From contig NZ_KI519455.1 of assembly GCF_000482545.1 (NCBI RefSeq), positions 1,425,247 to 1,489,246 on the forward strand: DNA of 64,000 bases. Direction: 5' to 3'. The DNA is from Arthrobacter sp. 35W. GTDB lineage: Bacteria; Actinomycetota; Actinomycetes; Actinomycetales; Micrococcaceae. Shown one piece after another: positions 46,090 to 57,888 of the stretch. Positions within the stretch are counted from its first letter, which is position 1. Each line of letters opens with the position of its first letter. The notes beneath the pieces were generated by a model, which saw only the letters and a list, made by a program, of their open reading frames with translations, was not told the origin of the DNA and made no database searches. The translations under genes were made by a program, and so were the position numbers.

Positions 46090-46545
46090 ATGAAAAAGCT
46101 CTTCTACGCAGCGTTCGGCTACATGGTCCTCGGCGTTCTCTCCGGCCTTTTCTACCGCGAGTTCACCAAGGGCAAGGACTTTGCCGGTGACACCCAGCTG
46201 TCGGTGGTGCACACGCACCTGCTGACGCTCGGGTTCATCGTCCTGCTCATTGTGCTGATCCTCGAGAAGCTTTTCACCCTGTCGTCCTCGAAGATGTTCG
46301 GCTGGTTCTTCTGGACCTACAACGCCGGCCTGGTGCTGACCTCGGCCATGCTCACCGTCCACGGCATGCTGACCGTCAACGGAGTGGCTGAGGCCGACAT
46401 CAGCAAGGCCATTCCGGGGATCGCCGGCACCGGGCACATCCTGATCACCGCCGGCATGGTGCTGCTGTTTCTGGCCCTGCGCAAGCGCCTGATCGCCGAC
46501 GGCGCCGCCAAGTCCGGTGCCGCGAATGCCGCCGTGGCTGCCTAG
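46090..46545 (+). CDS. DUF2871 membrane protein
   Basis: This 151-residue protein has four membrane helices, starting MKKLFYAAFGYMVLGVLSGL, and conserved histidines at the ends of helices (HTHLLTLGF, LTVHGMLT, GTGHILITAG). It matches DUF2871, of unknown function; the placed histidines could bind heme or a metal, which is only a guess. GAAGGAAACC supplies the ribosome binding site. Its TAG stop shares CTAG with the convergent HAD gene. Confidence 0.85.
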   Translation: MKKLFYAAFGYMVLGVLSGLFYREFTKGKDFAGDTQLSVVHTHLLTLGFIVLLIVLILEKLFTLSSSKMFGWFFWTYNAGLVLTSAMLTVHGMLTVNGVAEADISKAIPGIAGTGHILITAGMVLLFLALRKRLIADGAAKSGAANAAVAA

Positions 46546-47240
46546 CCCAGATCGAGTTCCAGGCAGGCCGGCCCGAGTTCGGGGACGATGATCCGTGCGT
46601 GCCGTTGAAGAACCTCGCGGGGGTGGGTGCCATCGACGCAGATGGCGATCATGCCCGCGGCGGCCACGGCGCCCAGCCCGGGCAGCGAGTCCTCAAAGGC
46701 GGCGATGCGGGACGGATCCTCCAGCCCCAGCGCCGCGGCGGCGCGTTGGAAGCCCTCCGGATGCGGCTTGCCCTCCACCACGTCTTCATCCGTGACGACG
46801 ACGCCGAACAGGTCCAGCAGGCCCGCCCGCTCCAAGGCGGGCAGCACCTGCAGCCTGCTGGCCCCGGTCACCACGCCGAGCTTCAGGCCAGCCGCGTGCA
46901 GCGCGCGCACCAGCTCCCGGGTGGCCGGCCGGATGAGGCTCTTCTTGGCCACCCGCGCGGCATAGGACTCATCAATGAGGCCCAGGAAATCCTCCGCCCG
47001 GCGTGCGTCGCCCGGGGCCAGGGCCAGGATGTCCGCCATGATTTCGCTGTCGCTGCGCCCGGCCAGGTCCTCCTGGTACTGCCGCGCGGTGATGGTGACG
47101 CCGCACTCGGCGGCGGCCAGATCGATGAACAGATCCCGCAGCACGCCTTCGTCATCGGACAGTGTGCCGTTGAAGTCAAAGAGCACGCCGTCAAGGCCTG
47201 TCAGTGTTGTTGTGGTGCGGGCGGCAGCTGGGCCCATCAT
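46542..47240 (-). CDS. HAD-superfamily hydrolase (beta-phosphoglucomutase/Gph-like)
   Basis: This 232-residue phosphatase-like protein has motif I as FDFNGTLSD (Asn at the second position instead of the usual Asp), motif II as GVVTGASR, motif III Lys in VEGKPHPEGF and motif IV as AFEDSLPGL. A helical cap lies between motif I and II. Substrates of this subfamily are small phosphorylated sugars, but the actual one cannot be told. Start ATG 47240 or the next codon 47237. Confidence 0.85.
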   Translation of the reverse strand: MMGPAAARTTTTLTGLDGVLFDFNGTLSDDEGVLRDLFIDLAAAECGVTITARQYQEDLAGRSDSEIMADILALAPGDARRAEDFLGLIDESYAARVAKKSLIRPATRELVRALHAAGLKLGVVTGASRLQVLPALERAGLLDLFGVVVTDEDVVEGKPHPEGFQRAAAALGLEDPSRIAAFEDSLPGLGAVAAAGMIAICVDGTHPREVLQRHARIIVPELGPACLELDLG

Positions 47241-47440
47241 GTATGTCCAATCTCAGGGTGGAATCTTTGGTCTAGACCATTCAGGGTCCTGCAGGCAGTG
47301 TAGCCGGGGCAAAAGACCGGAAAATCCGCTCCACGGCACCCGTTCCGCCACTGGAGGGCATGCCGCGGCGGCCGGCTGGGAACCGTCCAGTGGCGGACCT
47401 ATGCTTGGTTCCGGGCCATCCGCCGCATAGAGGGGCCCAT

Positions 47441-48256
47441 GTGGACTGTACGAAGGGGCCGGACATCAACACAGAAGACCTGCTTGAACGGGCACAAGAA
47501 TTCACCTTTGGTTCATCTGTCCCGGCCCACCAGGCCGTGCATGGCTGGTTGACAGGCTTCATCCAGGCCGGTTCACTGCCACCGGGCAGCAAGCTGCCCG
47601 CCGAACGGCAGCTGGCCAGTGCCCTGGGCATCAGCCGGATGACACTGCGCCAGGCCCTGGACACCCTGGCGCATGAGGGCCGCCTCACCCGCGCCCTCGG
47701 TGGCCGCGGCGGCTCCTTCATTGCCGAGCCGCGGGTGCCGGTGGACATTTCCAATCTGATGGGGCTCAGCGCGCAGCTGCTCAAGAGCGTCGACAGTGCG
47801 GCCTCCCGCCTGCTCGACGCCGGGACCGTCCCCGCCGGGACGAGTGTGGCCGAGGCATTGCACGTACCCGTTGGCGCCGCGGTGCACAGGATCCGCCGGC
47901 TCCGCTTCGCCGCCTCAACGCCGGTGGTGCTGGAAGATTCGTACTTCCCGGCGGATTTGTTCCCGGGGATGCTGGAGCGACCGCTGACCGGATCGTTGTA
48001 TGCCCTGATGGGCATGGATTACTCTCTGGCCCCGTGCTCCTCCACGGAGGAGCTGAACCCCGCGGTGGCCGGACCGGCAGTGGCCACGCTCCTGGACATC
48101 AGCCCCAGGACACCCGTGCTGGCCATCACGCGGACCGCGCTGTCTGCCGACGGCCGGCCGGTTGAATACTCCCGGGACATTGTCCGCACCGACAGGCTGA
48201 GGATCATCGTCTCGGGCCGGGTTGAGGCTCAGGGGGAGCAGCCCACGGGAGCCTGA
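47441..48256 (+). CDS. GntR-family regulator, HutC subfamily (UTRA domain)
   Basis: This 271-residue regulator has an N-terminal winged helix (about residues 25-90: GSKLPAERQLASALGISRMT, then LRQALDTLAHEGRLTRALG) and a C-terminal UTRA ligand domain ending in VLAITRTALSADGRPVEYSR. UTRA regulators usually sense sugar phosphates or amino acid products. GTG 47441 is chosen because GAGGGG lies upstream; ATG 47360 would add 27 residues of unlikely sequence. Its target is not obvious; the neighbours are a HAD hydrolase (divergent) and an unknown protein. Confidence 0.87.
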   Translation: MDCTKGPDINTEDLLERAQEFTFGSSVPAHQAVHGWLTGFIQAGSLPPGSKLPAERQLASALGISRMTLRQALDTLAHEGRLTRALGGRGGSFIAEPRVPVDISNLMGLSAQLLKSVDSAASRLLDAGTVPAGTSVAEALHVPVGAAVHRIRRLRFAASTPVVLEDSYFPADLFPGMLERPLTGSLYALMGMDYSLAPCSSTEELNPAVAGPAVATLLDISPRTPVLAITRTALSADGRPVEYSRDIVRTDRLRIIVSGRVEAQGEQPTGA

Positions 48257-48304
48257 CGGCGGCATGCTCTACCCTTGGTAGCACAGGGCAGAAATGGGGC
48301 ACGG

Positions 48305-49189
48305 ATGGCACAGAATTCTCCCGGCCGGGGCAAGGCAAAACCGAACCCGGCGGTCGTCATAGCGACGGAGGCCGCCTTCGATGAGCAGGGCAAACCGAAG
48401 CCTGCCATCCAGAAGGCGCTGCTGAATGCCGTGGAGGTGCAGCGCCCGCTGGTGCTGGCCAATCTGCGCCGGCTGCGGCGCAAATACCCGCAGGCCACGC
48501 CCTACGAGCTCAGCCGGAAGCTGGAGCGCGAGTTCCTGACCGGCGTCGGCGGTGGTGGGGCGGCCATCGGCGCCACAGCCATCATCCCCGGTCTGGGCAC
48601 CGTTGCCTCGCTGTCCATCTCCGCCGCGGCCACCGTCGTCTTCCTCGAGGCCACGGCCCTCTACGCGCAATCCGTCGCGGAGTTGCATGGCATCCGCCTG
48701 CAGGATCCCGAGCGCTCCCGGCTGGCCGTCATGGCCATCATGCTGGGGGAGGAGGGCACTGCGATGCTGGCCGGGCTCACGGGCCACGCGATGGGCACCG
48801 GACGCACGCCCATGCAGGCCTGGGGCACGGTGCTGGGCAAAAGCCTGCCGATGTCGGCCGTGAAGAGCATCAGCGCCAAAATGCAGAAGGCCTTCTTGAA
48901 AAAGGTTGCCGTGCACAGCGGCACCGCCATGCTGGGGCGGGCCATCCCGTTCGGCATCGGTGCCGTCATCGGCGGTGCCGGAAACTACATGCTGGGACGT
49001 GCCGTCGTTGCCGCTACCAACAACGCCTTTGGGCCGGCGCCGATGTGGCTGCCCGCCGGGCTGTCGGCGGAATTGGACACCCTGAAGGTGCTGCCGCCCC
49101 TGCCCAAGGCGCTGACCCGGCGTCCCAAACTGCCCCAAGCCATCGAAAGCCGGATGCCGGGCAAGAAGACGGACAAGCCCAGGAAGTAG
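48305..49189 (+). CDS. Conserved membrane-associated protein of unknown function
   Basis: This 294-residue protein has a hydrophilic N-terminus, a Gly/Ala-rich hydrophobic region (about residues 78-120: GVGGGGAAIGATAIIPGLGT and onward), a second such region near residues 215-245 (GRAIPFGIGAVIGGAGNYML), and a basic tail. The double Gly-rich pattern recalls EcsC-type proteins but the match is not certain. ATG 48305 sits 48 bases after the GntR stop, so it may share a transcript. Confidence 0.72.
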   Translation: MAQNSPGRGKAKPNPAVVIATEAAFDEQGKPKPAIQKALLNAVEVQRPLVLANLRRLRRKYPQATPYELSRKLEREFLTGVGGGGAAIGATAIIPGLGTVASLSISAAATVVFLEATALYAQSVAELHGIRLQDPERSRLAVMAIMLGEEGTAMLAGLTGHAMGTGRTPMQAWGTVLGKSLPMSAVKSISAKMQKAFLKKVAVHSGTAMLGRAIPFGIGAVIGGAGNYMLGRAVVAATNNAFGPAPMWLPAGLSAELDTLKVLPPLPKALTRRPKLPQAIESRMPGKKTDKPRK

Positions 49190-49197
49190 TCCGCGGG

Positions 49198-49354
49198 TGG
49201 GCCAACGCCCGCGGGGGACCCGGGGTGCGTTGAATGAGCGGGTGGGTGGGCCCACGCCCGCGGGGGACCCGGGGTGCGTTGAATGAGCGGGTGGGTGGGC
49301 CCACGCCCGCGGGGGACCCTCTGCGAGCTTGCGAGCAGTGGGAGCGGGTGGGGA
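49198..49354. repeat. Tandem 49-base repeats with a stop-adjacent repeat copy
   Basis: The unit GTGGGCCCACGCCCGCGGGG through TGCGTTGAATGAGCGGGT occurs twice with a 49-base period (TGCGTTGAAT at 49226 and 49275), then a third partial unit continues as CTCTGCGAGCTTGCGAGCAG and ends GGGAGCGGGTGGGGA directly against the stop codon (49357-49355) of the minus-strand gene. That last copy belongs to the same family as 25917-25977 and 31440-31506. Confidence 0.8.
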
Positions 49355-49582
49355 CTAGCGCCGTGCGTCCGGGTGGATGCTGCGGGTTTCGGATCGCTTG
49401 CTCCGGCGGCGGATCCAATCCGAGAGGTAGATCTTGGGCAGGATCTTGGCCATGGCCAGCGCCACGTAAATGAGCGTGTTGATGGCCACGAACATGATCA
49501 GAATACTGAACCAGTCCGAGTGCATCACCGATTCGGGCAGCAGGATCCCGGCGGGCAGGGCGGGGGCGAGTGCGGCAGTCAT
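49355..49582 (-). CDS. Small membrane protein coupled to the glycosyltransferase
   Basis: This 75-residue protein has one membrane helix (WFSILIMFVAINTLIYVALA) and a basic cytoplasmic tail (SDWIRRRSKRSETR). Its ATG overlaps the stop of the glycosyltransferase gene (ATGA), so it is translated with it and may be a partner subunit. No family is recognised. Confidence 0.75.
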   Translation of the reverse strand: MTAALAPALPAGILLPESVMHSDWFSILIMFVAINTLIYVALAMAKILPKIYLSDWIRRRSKRSETRSIHPDARR

Positions 49583-51018
49583 GCCCGCGCCGTCTCAGAC
49601 TCATCCGCAGCTGCATGGGCCAGATGCTTCCAATCGGCCGTCCGGCCCAGCGAGATGTCCACGATGCCTTTCACAAAAACGAGGTTGAGGTACATGTCGA
49701 AGAACAGCTCCGGAAAGAGTGTCAAGGCCAGCAGGCGCGACCGCCAGCCGCCCTTCCACACCGTGACCACGCGTTCGAGCGTGAAGATCAGGCCCATCCC
49801 CAGCCAGAACGGGAACCAGATCCAGGTATCCATGGACACCAGCGTGATGCCCACCATCACCAGATACGCCGTCAGTGCTATCACGCCGTAGCCGATGCCA
49901 AGCTGCTGCAGCCAGTAGCGGATGGTTTGGGGCGTGACGCCGTACGCGCCAATGTTTTCCAGTGCCCCGCGCTGCCAGCGCAGCCGCTGGTTCCACAGCG
50001 TCCGCCAGGTGGGCATCAACTCGGTGACAACGGTGCATTCGGCGGGGGAGACCATCAATCCGCCCAGTGACTTGATGGCGATGGTCAGTTCGTTGTCCTC
50101 GGTCAGCGCCGCGGTGTCGTAGACATCCCCGGGCGTCCCGGGCAGGGACGTGCCCCGGTGTTCGGCCACCGTGCGCAGGGCGGCAGGGCGGAAGAGCGAC
50201 GCCGTGCCGGTCAGGATGAACACGCGCCCGCGCCGGCGCTGCATCTCGCGGGCGTAGCGGATGTATTCGTTGCGTTGGAACTGGCCCAGCAGTCCGTGCC
50301 CCTCCTCGCCGTAGAAGAGTCCGCCGACTGCCATCAAGGCCCTGTCGTTCGTGAAGCGGGCTACGGCGGACTCCAGGAAACCGTCGTCCAGGGCGGTGTC
50401 TGCGTCCATGACCATGACGATGTCGTTGTCGCCCTGGCCGGGCAGCAGCTCCTTGAGTGCCTGGTTGAGCGCGCCTGCCTTTTTGTTGGTGTTGCCCACG
50501 GAAGTGAAGACCTCCACCCCGGCACGGCGGGCGATGTCCGCGGTGGCGTCGGTGCAGTTGTCCGCCACCACGATGATGCGCTCCGGCGCGTGGGACTGGG
50601 ACTTCAGCGAGGCGATGGTGGCCGGCAGCGATGCGGCCTCGTTGTGCGCCGGGATCAGCACCGTGACGGTGACCGGACCGGCAAACACGCCGCGCGTCCG
50701 CTCCATGACGACCTTCGGCGCCAGCGGCAGGGCCTGCCCATCGGCGGAGCGGCGGGTGCGTGTGGCGATGCGGCGGTCCGCAATGGCAACGCCCGCGGCC
50801 AGCACCAGGGCCACGGCGATGGCCGCCAGCAGCACCTTCAGGCCTGGGGCATCCTGGTCGTAGACGACATTCCAGATGCCGACGACTATGCGCTGCGTGG
50901 GCGACACATCGGTGGGAGGGCCCGCCGAGGCGACGATCAGCCACAACAGTGCCGCAGCGGCGAACACGGAAATGGCGATGACGATGCCCACCGAACGTTG
51001 CAAGCGCTGCCTACCCAT
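49579..51018 (-). CDS. Membrane glycosyltransferase family 2 (polysaccharide synthase type)
   Basis: This 479-residue protein has two N-terminal membrane helices, a GT2 domain (about residues 115-365) and C-terminal helices, the layout of processive synthases such as cellulose or poly-N-acetylglucosamine synthase. The GT-A motifs are VLIPAHNEAASLPATI, VMDADTALDDGF (DxD), LTEDNELT (TED) and QRLRWQRG (QxxRW). It probably builds an exopolysaccharide from UDP-sugars and exports it. No PilZ domain is present. It is divergent from the hybrid kinase gene with 139 bases between, so control by the same signal is plausible. Confidence 0.88.
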   Translation of the reverse strand: MGRQRLQRSVGIVIAISVFAAAALLWLIVASAGPPTDVSPTQRIVVGIWNVVYDQDAPGLKVLLAAIAVALVLAAGVAIADRRIATRTRRSADGQALPLAPKVVMERTRGVFAGPVTVTVLIPAHNEAASLPATIASLKSQSHAPERIIVVADNCTDATADIARRAGVEVFTSVGNTNKKAGALNQALKELLPGQGDNDIVMVMDADTALDDGFLESAVARFTNDRALMAVGGLFYGEEGHGLLGQFQRNEYIRYAREMQRRRGRVFILTGTASLFRPAALRTVAEHRGTSLPGTPGDVYDTAALTEDNELTIAIKSLGGLMVSPAECTVVTELMPTWRTLWNQRLRWQRGALENIGAYGVTPQTIRYWLQQLGIGYGVIALTAYLVMVGITLVSMDTWIWFPFWLGMGLIFTLERVVTVWKGGWRSRLLALTLFPELFFDMYLNLVFVKGIVDISLGRTADWKHLAHAAADESETARA

Positions 51019-51157
51019 ACCGGCAGGCTAGCAGGACCAGGACTCCTCCCGTGCCTGCCGCCGTGCCTCCACGGGTGCCAGTGGGTGGTCGCCTAGACTT
51101 CTGCCCAATGGCCACGGTCTCCGCGGCTTCCCCGTCGCCGTCGTTGGAGAGTTGCAC

Positions 51158-54531
<3,374 letters not shown>

Positions 54532-54535
<4 letters not shown>

Positions 54536-55455
54536 AGGTCCTGGTGGCCGACGACGACCGCGGGTCCCTGCTGGTGGCCCAGGCGGCGGTGCAGCAGTCC
54601 GGCCACGACTGCATCGTGGCCTCCGACGGCGACATGGCCTGGCAGTTGTACCAGGAGCACCGGCCGGAGGTGGTGGTCAGCGATTTGATGATGCCCGGTC
54701 TGAACGGGCTGGACCTGTGCCGTGCCATCCGCGCCGACGAGTCGGATCTGTACACCTATGTGGTGCTGCTGACCTCCCACGGGGCGAGGGATGATGTCCT
54801 GGCCGGCATGGAGGCCGGCGCTGACGACTATGTCACCAAGCCGCTGGACCCCTTCACCCTGCACACCCGGCTGCTGGCCGCCATGCGCGTCACCTCGCTC
54901 CACGCCGAGCTGGCCAGCTACCGCAGCGCCCTCGCCGCCCAGGCCCGCACCGATCCTCTGACCGGGCTGCACAACCGCCTGAAGCTGGCGGAGGATCTTC
55001 AGCTGATGGAGAGCAGCAGCGAGCGCTACGGACATGGCTATGCCCTGGCCATCGTTGATGTGGACAATTTCAAGAGCTACAACGACATCTATGGGCACCC
55101 GGCCGGTGATGCTGCCCTGCAGGCCGTGGCCCGTGTTCTGGCGGAGCAGTCACGCGACAGCGACGGCGTCTACCGCTATGGCGGGGAGGAGTTCCTCTTC
55201 CTGCTGCCCGGACAGCCGTTGGACGGCGCAAGGTCCATCGTTGAGCGGACCCGGGCCGCCGTCCAGGAGCTGGGGATTGTCCATGCCGGCGGCACCTGCG
55301 GCGTGCTGACGCTGAGCGTGGGCATTTCCGCCACCTGGGCGGACCGCGGGGTGGATGGGCGGCAGCTGCTCAAGGAGGCCGATGCGGCCCTCTACGCCGC
55401 CAAGACCGCCGGGCGGAATATGGTGGCCGTGGCCGCCGTGGCGGAGCAGTCCTAG
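54532..55455 (+). CDS. Response regulator diguanylate cyclase (PleD-like)
   Basis: This 307-residue protein has an N-terminal receiver (residues 1-120; phospho-Asp in VVVSDLMMPGLNG, Lys in VTKPLDP) and a C-terminal GGDEF domain with active site RYGGEEFLFL. The product-inhibition site RxxD is present as RDSD, five residues before GGEEF. It should make cyclic di-GMP when phosphorylated. It overlaps the kinase gene (ATGA), so the Hpt domain probably feeds it. Its stop shares CTAG with the convergent DUF445 gene. Confidence 0.92.
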
Positions 55456-56801
55456 CCGAACACCAGGGTGGCGATCGTGAAGATGGCCACGCCCGCGAGG
55501 GCGCCCACCACGGTGCCGTTGATGCGGATGTACTGCAGGTCCTTGCCCACCTGGAGCTCGATCTTCTGGGAGGTCTCCACCGCATCCCAGCGTTCCACGG
55601 TGTCGGTGATGATCGAGGCGATCTGGTGGCGGTAGGTGCGCACCAGGTAGGAGGCGGCGTCGGAGATCCAGGCATTGGCCTTGGCGGCCAGCTCGGGGTC
55701 CTCCACCAGCCGGGTGCCAAAGTCACGGACGGCTGAGGTGAACTTGAGGCGCAGCTCCGAATCGGGATCGTCGACGGCGGAGAGCAGCGCCGTCTTGATG
55801 GTGGTCCAGGTGCGGCCCGCCAGATCGCGCACCTGCGGATCGTCAAGCACCTGGGTCTTGATGGCCTCCACCCGGGCGATCATTGCCGGATCATGCTGGA
55901 GGTCCTGTGCGAGGTCCTTGAGGTAGTCATCGATCTGCCGGCGCACCTGGTGGTTTGGATCGTGCTGGACGGAGCGGATGAATTTGGTGAGCTCGGCGTG
56001 GACACGCTCGCCCACCAGCCCGTCCACAAAGGAGGGCACCCACGACGGCGAGCGGTCCGACACCAGGCGGCCAATCACATCCCCGTGGCTGTCCACCCAG
56101 TCCGCCGAACGGTCCACCAGCAGGTCCACCAGCTGGTGGTGGTGCCCGACGTCGAAGATCTTCTCGGCCATCCGGCCCACCGGCGGGCCCCACGGCGGCG
56201 TGAGGATGTGCTTGCGCACCATCGACTCGATGACGTCGCGGACGTCGTCGTCGTTCAACACCGTCATGGCGCCGCGGATCAGCGCCGAGCCCTCGGTGGC
56301 CACGCGCTCCGCGCTCGCCGGCTGGGCCAGCCAGGCTCCGGCCTTCTGGGCCAGCTCGGCGCCGGCCAGCTTCTCGGCCACCACGGCCTCGGAGAGGAAG
56401 TTGGTCTCCACGAAATCCCCGAGGCTGGCGCCGATGGCGTCCTTGCGGTTGGGGATGATGGCCGTGTGCGGAATCTTCAGGCCCATGGGGTACTTGAACA
56501 GCGCCGTCACGGCGAACCAGTCCGCCAGCGCGCCCACCATGCCGCCCTCGGCCGCCGCCCGGACGTACTCCAGCCAGGGGTACTGGTGCTGCAGGGCAAA
56601 GGCCACGGTGAAAACGACGGCCATGGCGATCAGCAGGGACAGGGCTATGGTCTTCATCCGCCGCAGCGCCGCAGCCTTCTGGGCATCGGAGGAGGAGGCC
56701 CCGGAGGGGACCCGTGCGCCCGAGCCGCCCCGTGCGCCGTCGTCGTTATTCCCGTTGCCAACGGATGACGTGCTGGGGCGGTCCTGATCGGTGAACGACA
56801 T
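55452..56801 (-). CDS. DUF445 family membrane protein
   Basis: This 449-residue protein has a hydrophilic Ser/Gly-rich N-terminal tail, a first membrane helix (TIALSLLIAMAVVFTVAFAL), the conserved GGMVGALADWFAVTALFKYP motif of DUF445, a long cytoplasmic helical middle part, and a last membrane helix at the C-terminus (VVGALAGVAIFTIATLVF). DUF445/YheB proteins are widespread but uncharacterised. It is transcribed alone. Confidence 0.85.
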   Translation of the reverse strand: MSFTDQDRPSTSSVGNGNNDDGARGGSGARVPSGASSSDAQKAAALRRMKTIALSLLIAMAVVFTVAFALQHQYPWLEYVRAAAEGGMVGALADWFAVTALFKYPMGLKIPHTAIIPNRKDAIGASLGDFVETNFLSEAVVAEKLAGAELAQKAGAWLAQPASAERVATEGSALIRGAMTVLNDDDVRDVIESMVRKHILTPPWGPPVGRMAEKIFDVGHHHQLVDLLVDRSADWVDSHGDVIGRLVSDRSPSWVPSFVDGLVGERVHAELTKFIRSVQHDPNHQVRRQIDDYLKDLAQDLQHDPAMIARVEAIKTQVLDDPQVRDLAGRTWTTIKTALLSAVDDPDSELRLKFTSAVRDFGTRLVEDPELAAKANAWISDAASYLVRTYRHQIASIITDTVERWDAVETSQKIELQVGKDLQYIRINGTVVGALAGVAIFTIATLVFG

Positions 56802-56926
56802 ACGCCAAGCCTAGCCGCCGGGGGACTGGGGCCGGGCGAAGCGCCATGGCATCCGGCGGCGCCTTGGCCACCCGGCGTCGGTCAAAGCGACACCTGCCCG
56901 TTGCCTTCATGCCCTAGCGTGGTGCC

Positions 56927-57793
56927 ATGACATGGAAGATCTATGCGCACCGGGGCGCCAGTGAAGAATATGCCGAGCACACGCGGGCGGCCTATCTGCA
57001 GGCCCTGGCCGACGGCGCGGACGGAGTGGAGTGCGACCTCCAGCTGAGCGCCGATGAGGAATTGGTGCTCCTGCACGACGACACCCTCGACAGGACGTCG
57101 GACGGAACAGGTCCGGTGGGCGAGCACACGCTGGAGGAGCTTCGGGCCCTGGACTTCTCCTCGTGGAAGGGCGTCAGGGTGCCCGCGGAGTATGGCGGCC
57201 CGGCCAACCAGCTGCTGACCCTGTCCGAGCTGCTGGAGATTCTGCTCGACGCGGGCCGGCCCGTGGGCCTTGCGATCGAATTCAAACACGCCGGCCCGTT
57301 CGGCCCCCGGCTGGAGGAGCGAACCCTTGAGGTGCTGCTGGACGCCGGCTGGCTGCCGCAGAGCTCGCAGCTGGAGAACATCGCCATCTCCTTCATGAGC
57401 TTCCACCCGGAGGCCGTCAAGTACCTGGCCCAGACAGTTCCCGCCCGGCACCTGTGCCAGCTGGTGGCCGACGTCGATGTGGCAGACATCCGCGAGGAGA
57501 TGGACCTCGGCGCCCTCTCCGGGGAGGCCGTGGCCGTGCTCATGCGCCGGGCGCTCGCCGAGGGGGAGCGGCTGATCGAGGACGGCGTGGCGGGCCTCGC
57601 CGGGCCGGGCATCGACTACGTCCGCGCCCACCCGGACACGGTTGCCGCCTGGCGCCAGACCGGCGCGCGGTTCCGCGTCTGGACGGTGGACGCGGCGGCG
57701 GACGTGGAGCATTGCGTGGGGCTGGGCATCGAGGAGATCACCACCAACCGCCCGGCCGCGCTGCGTGGACTGCGGGACGCCGCCTCCGTGTAG
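56927..57793 (+). CDS. Glycerophosphodiester phosphodiesterase
   Basis: This 288-residue TIM-barrel enzyme splits glycerophosphodiesters into glycerol 3-phosphate and an alcohol. The N-terminal AHRGASEEYAEHT holds the catalytic His-Arg, GVECDLQLSADEELVLLHDD gives the metal ligands Glu and Asp and the second His, and FRVWTVDAAADVEHCVGLG near the end is typical. There is no signal peptide. No glycerol phosphate uptake genes are near. Confidence 0.9.
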   Translation: MTWKIYAHRGASEEYAEHTRAAYLQALADGADGVECDLQLSADEELVLLHDDTLDRTSDGTGPVGEHTLEELRALDFSSWKGVRVPAEYGGPANQLLTLSELLEILLDAGRPVGLAIEFKHAGPFGPRLEERTLEVLLDAGWLPQSSQLENIAISFMSFHPEAVKYLAQTVPARHLCQLVADVDVADIREEMDLGALSGEAVAVLMRRALAEGERLIEDGVAGLAGPGIDYVRAHPDTVAAWRQTGARFRVWTVDAAADVEHCVGLGIEEITTNRPAALRGLRDAASV

Positions 57794-57888
57794 TGCGGCC
57801 CTCGCGTGCCGGTGGCTGGGGTGCCGGCCGCTGTGGCGTTCACCATGTGGGGTGACCAAACGGCAGGTTGGTGTGGTTCCATGGTCCA

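Noticed and set aside
49198-49354. Possible CRISPR array
   Set aside because: The 49-base units are contiguous without unique spacers, and there are no cas genes.
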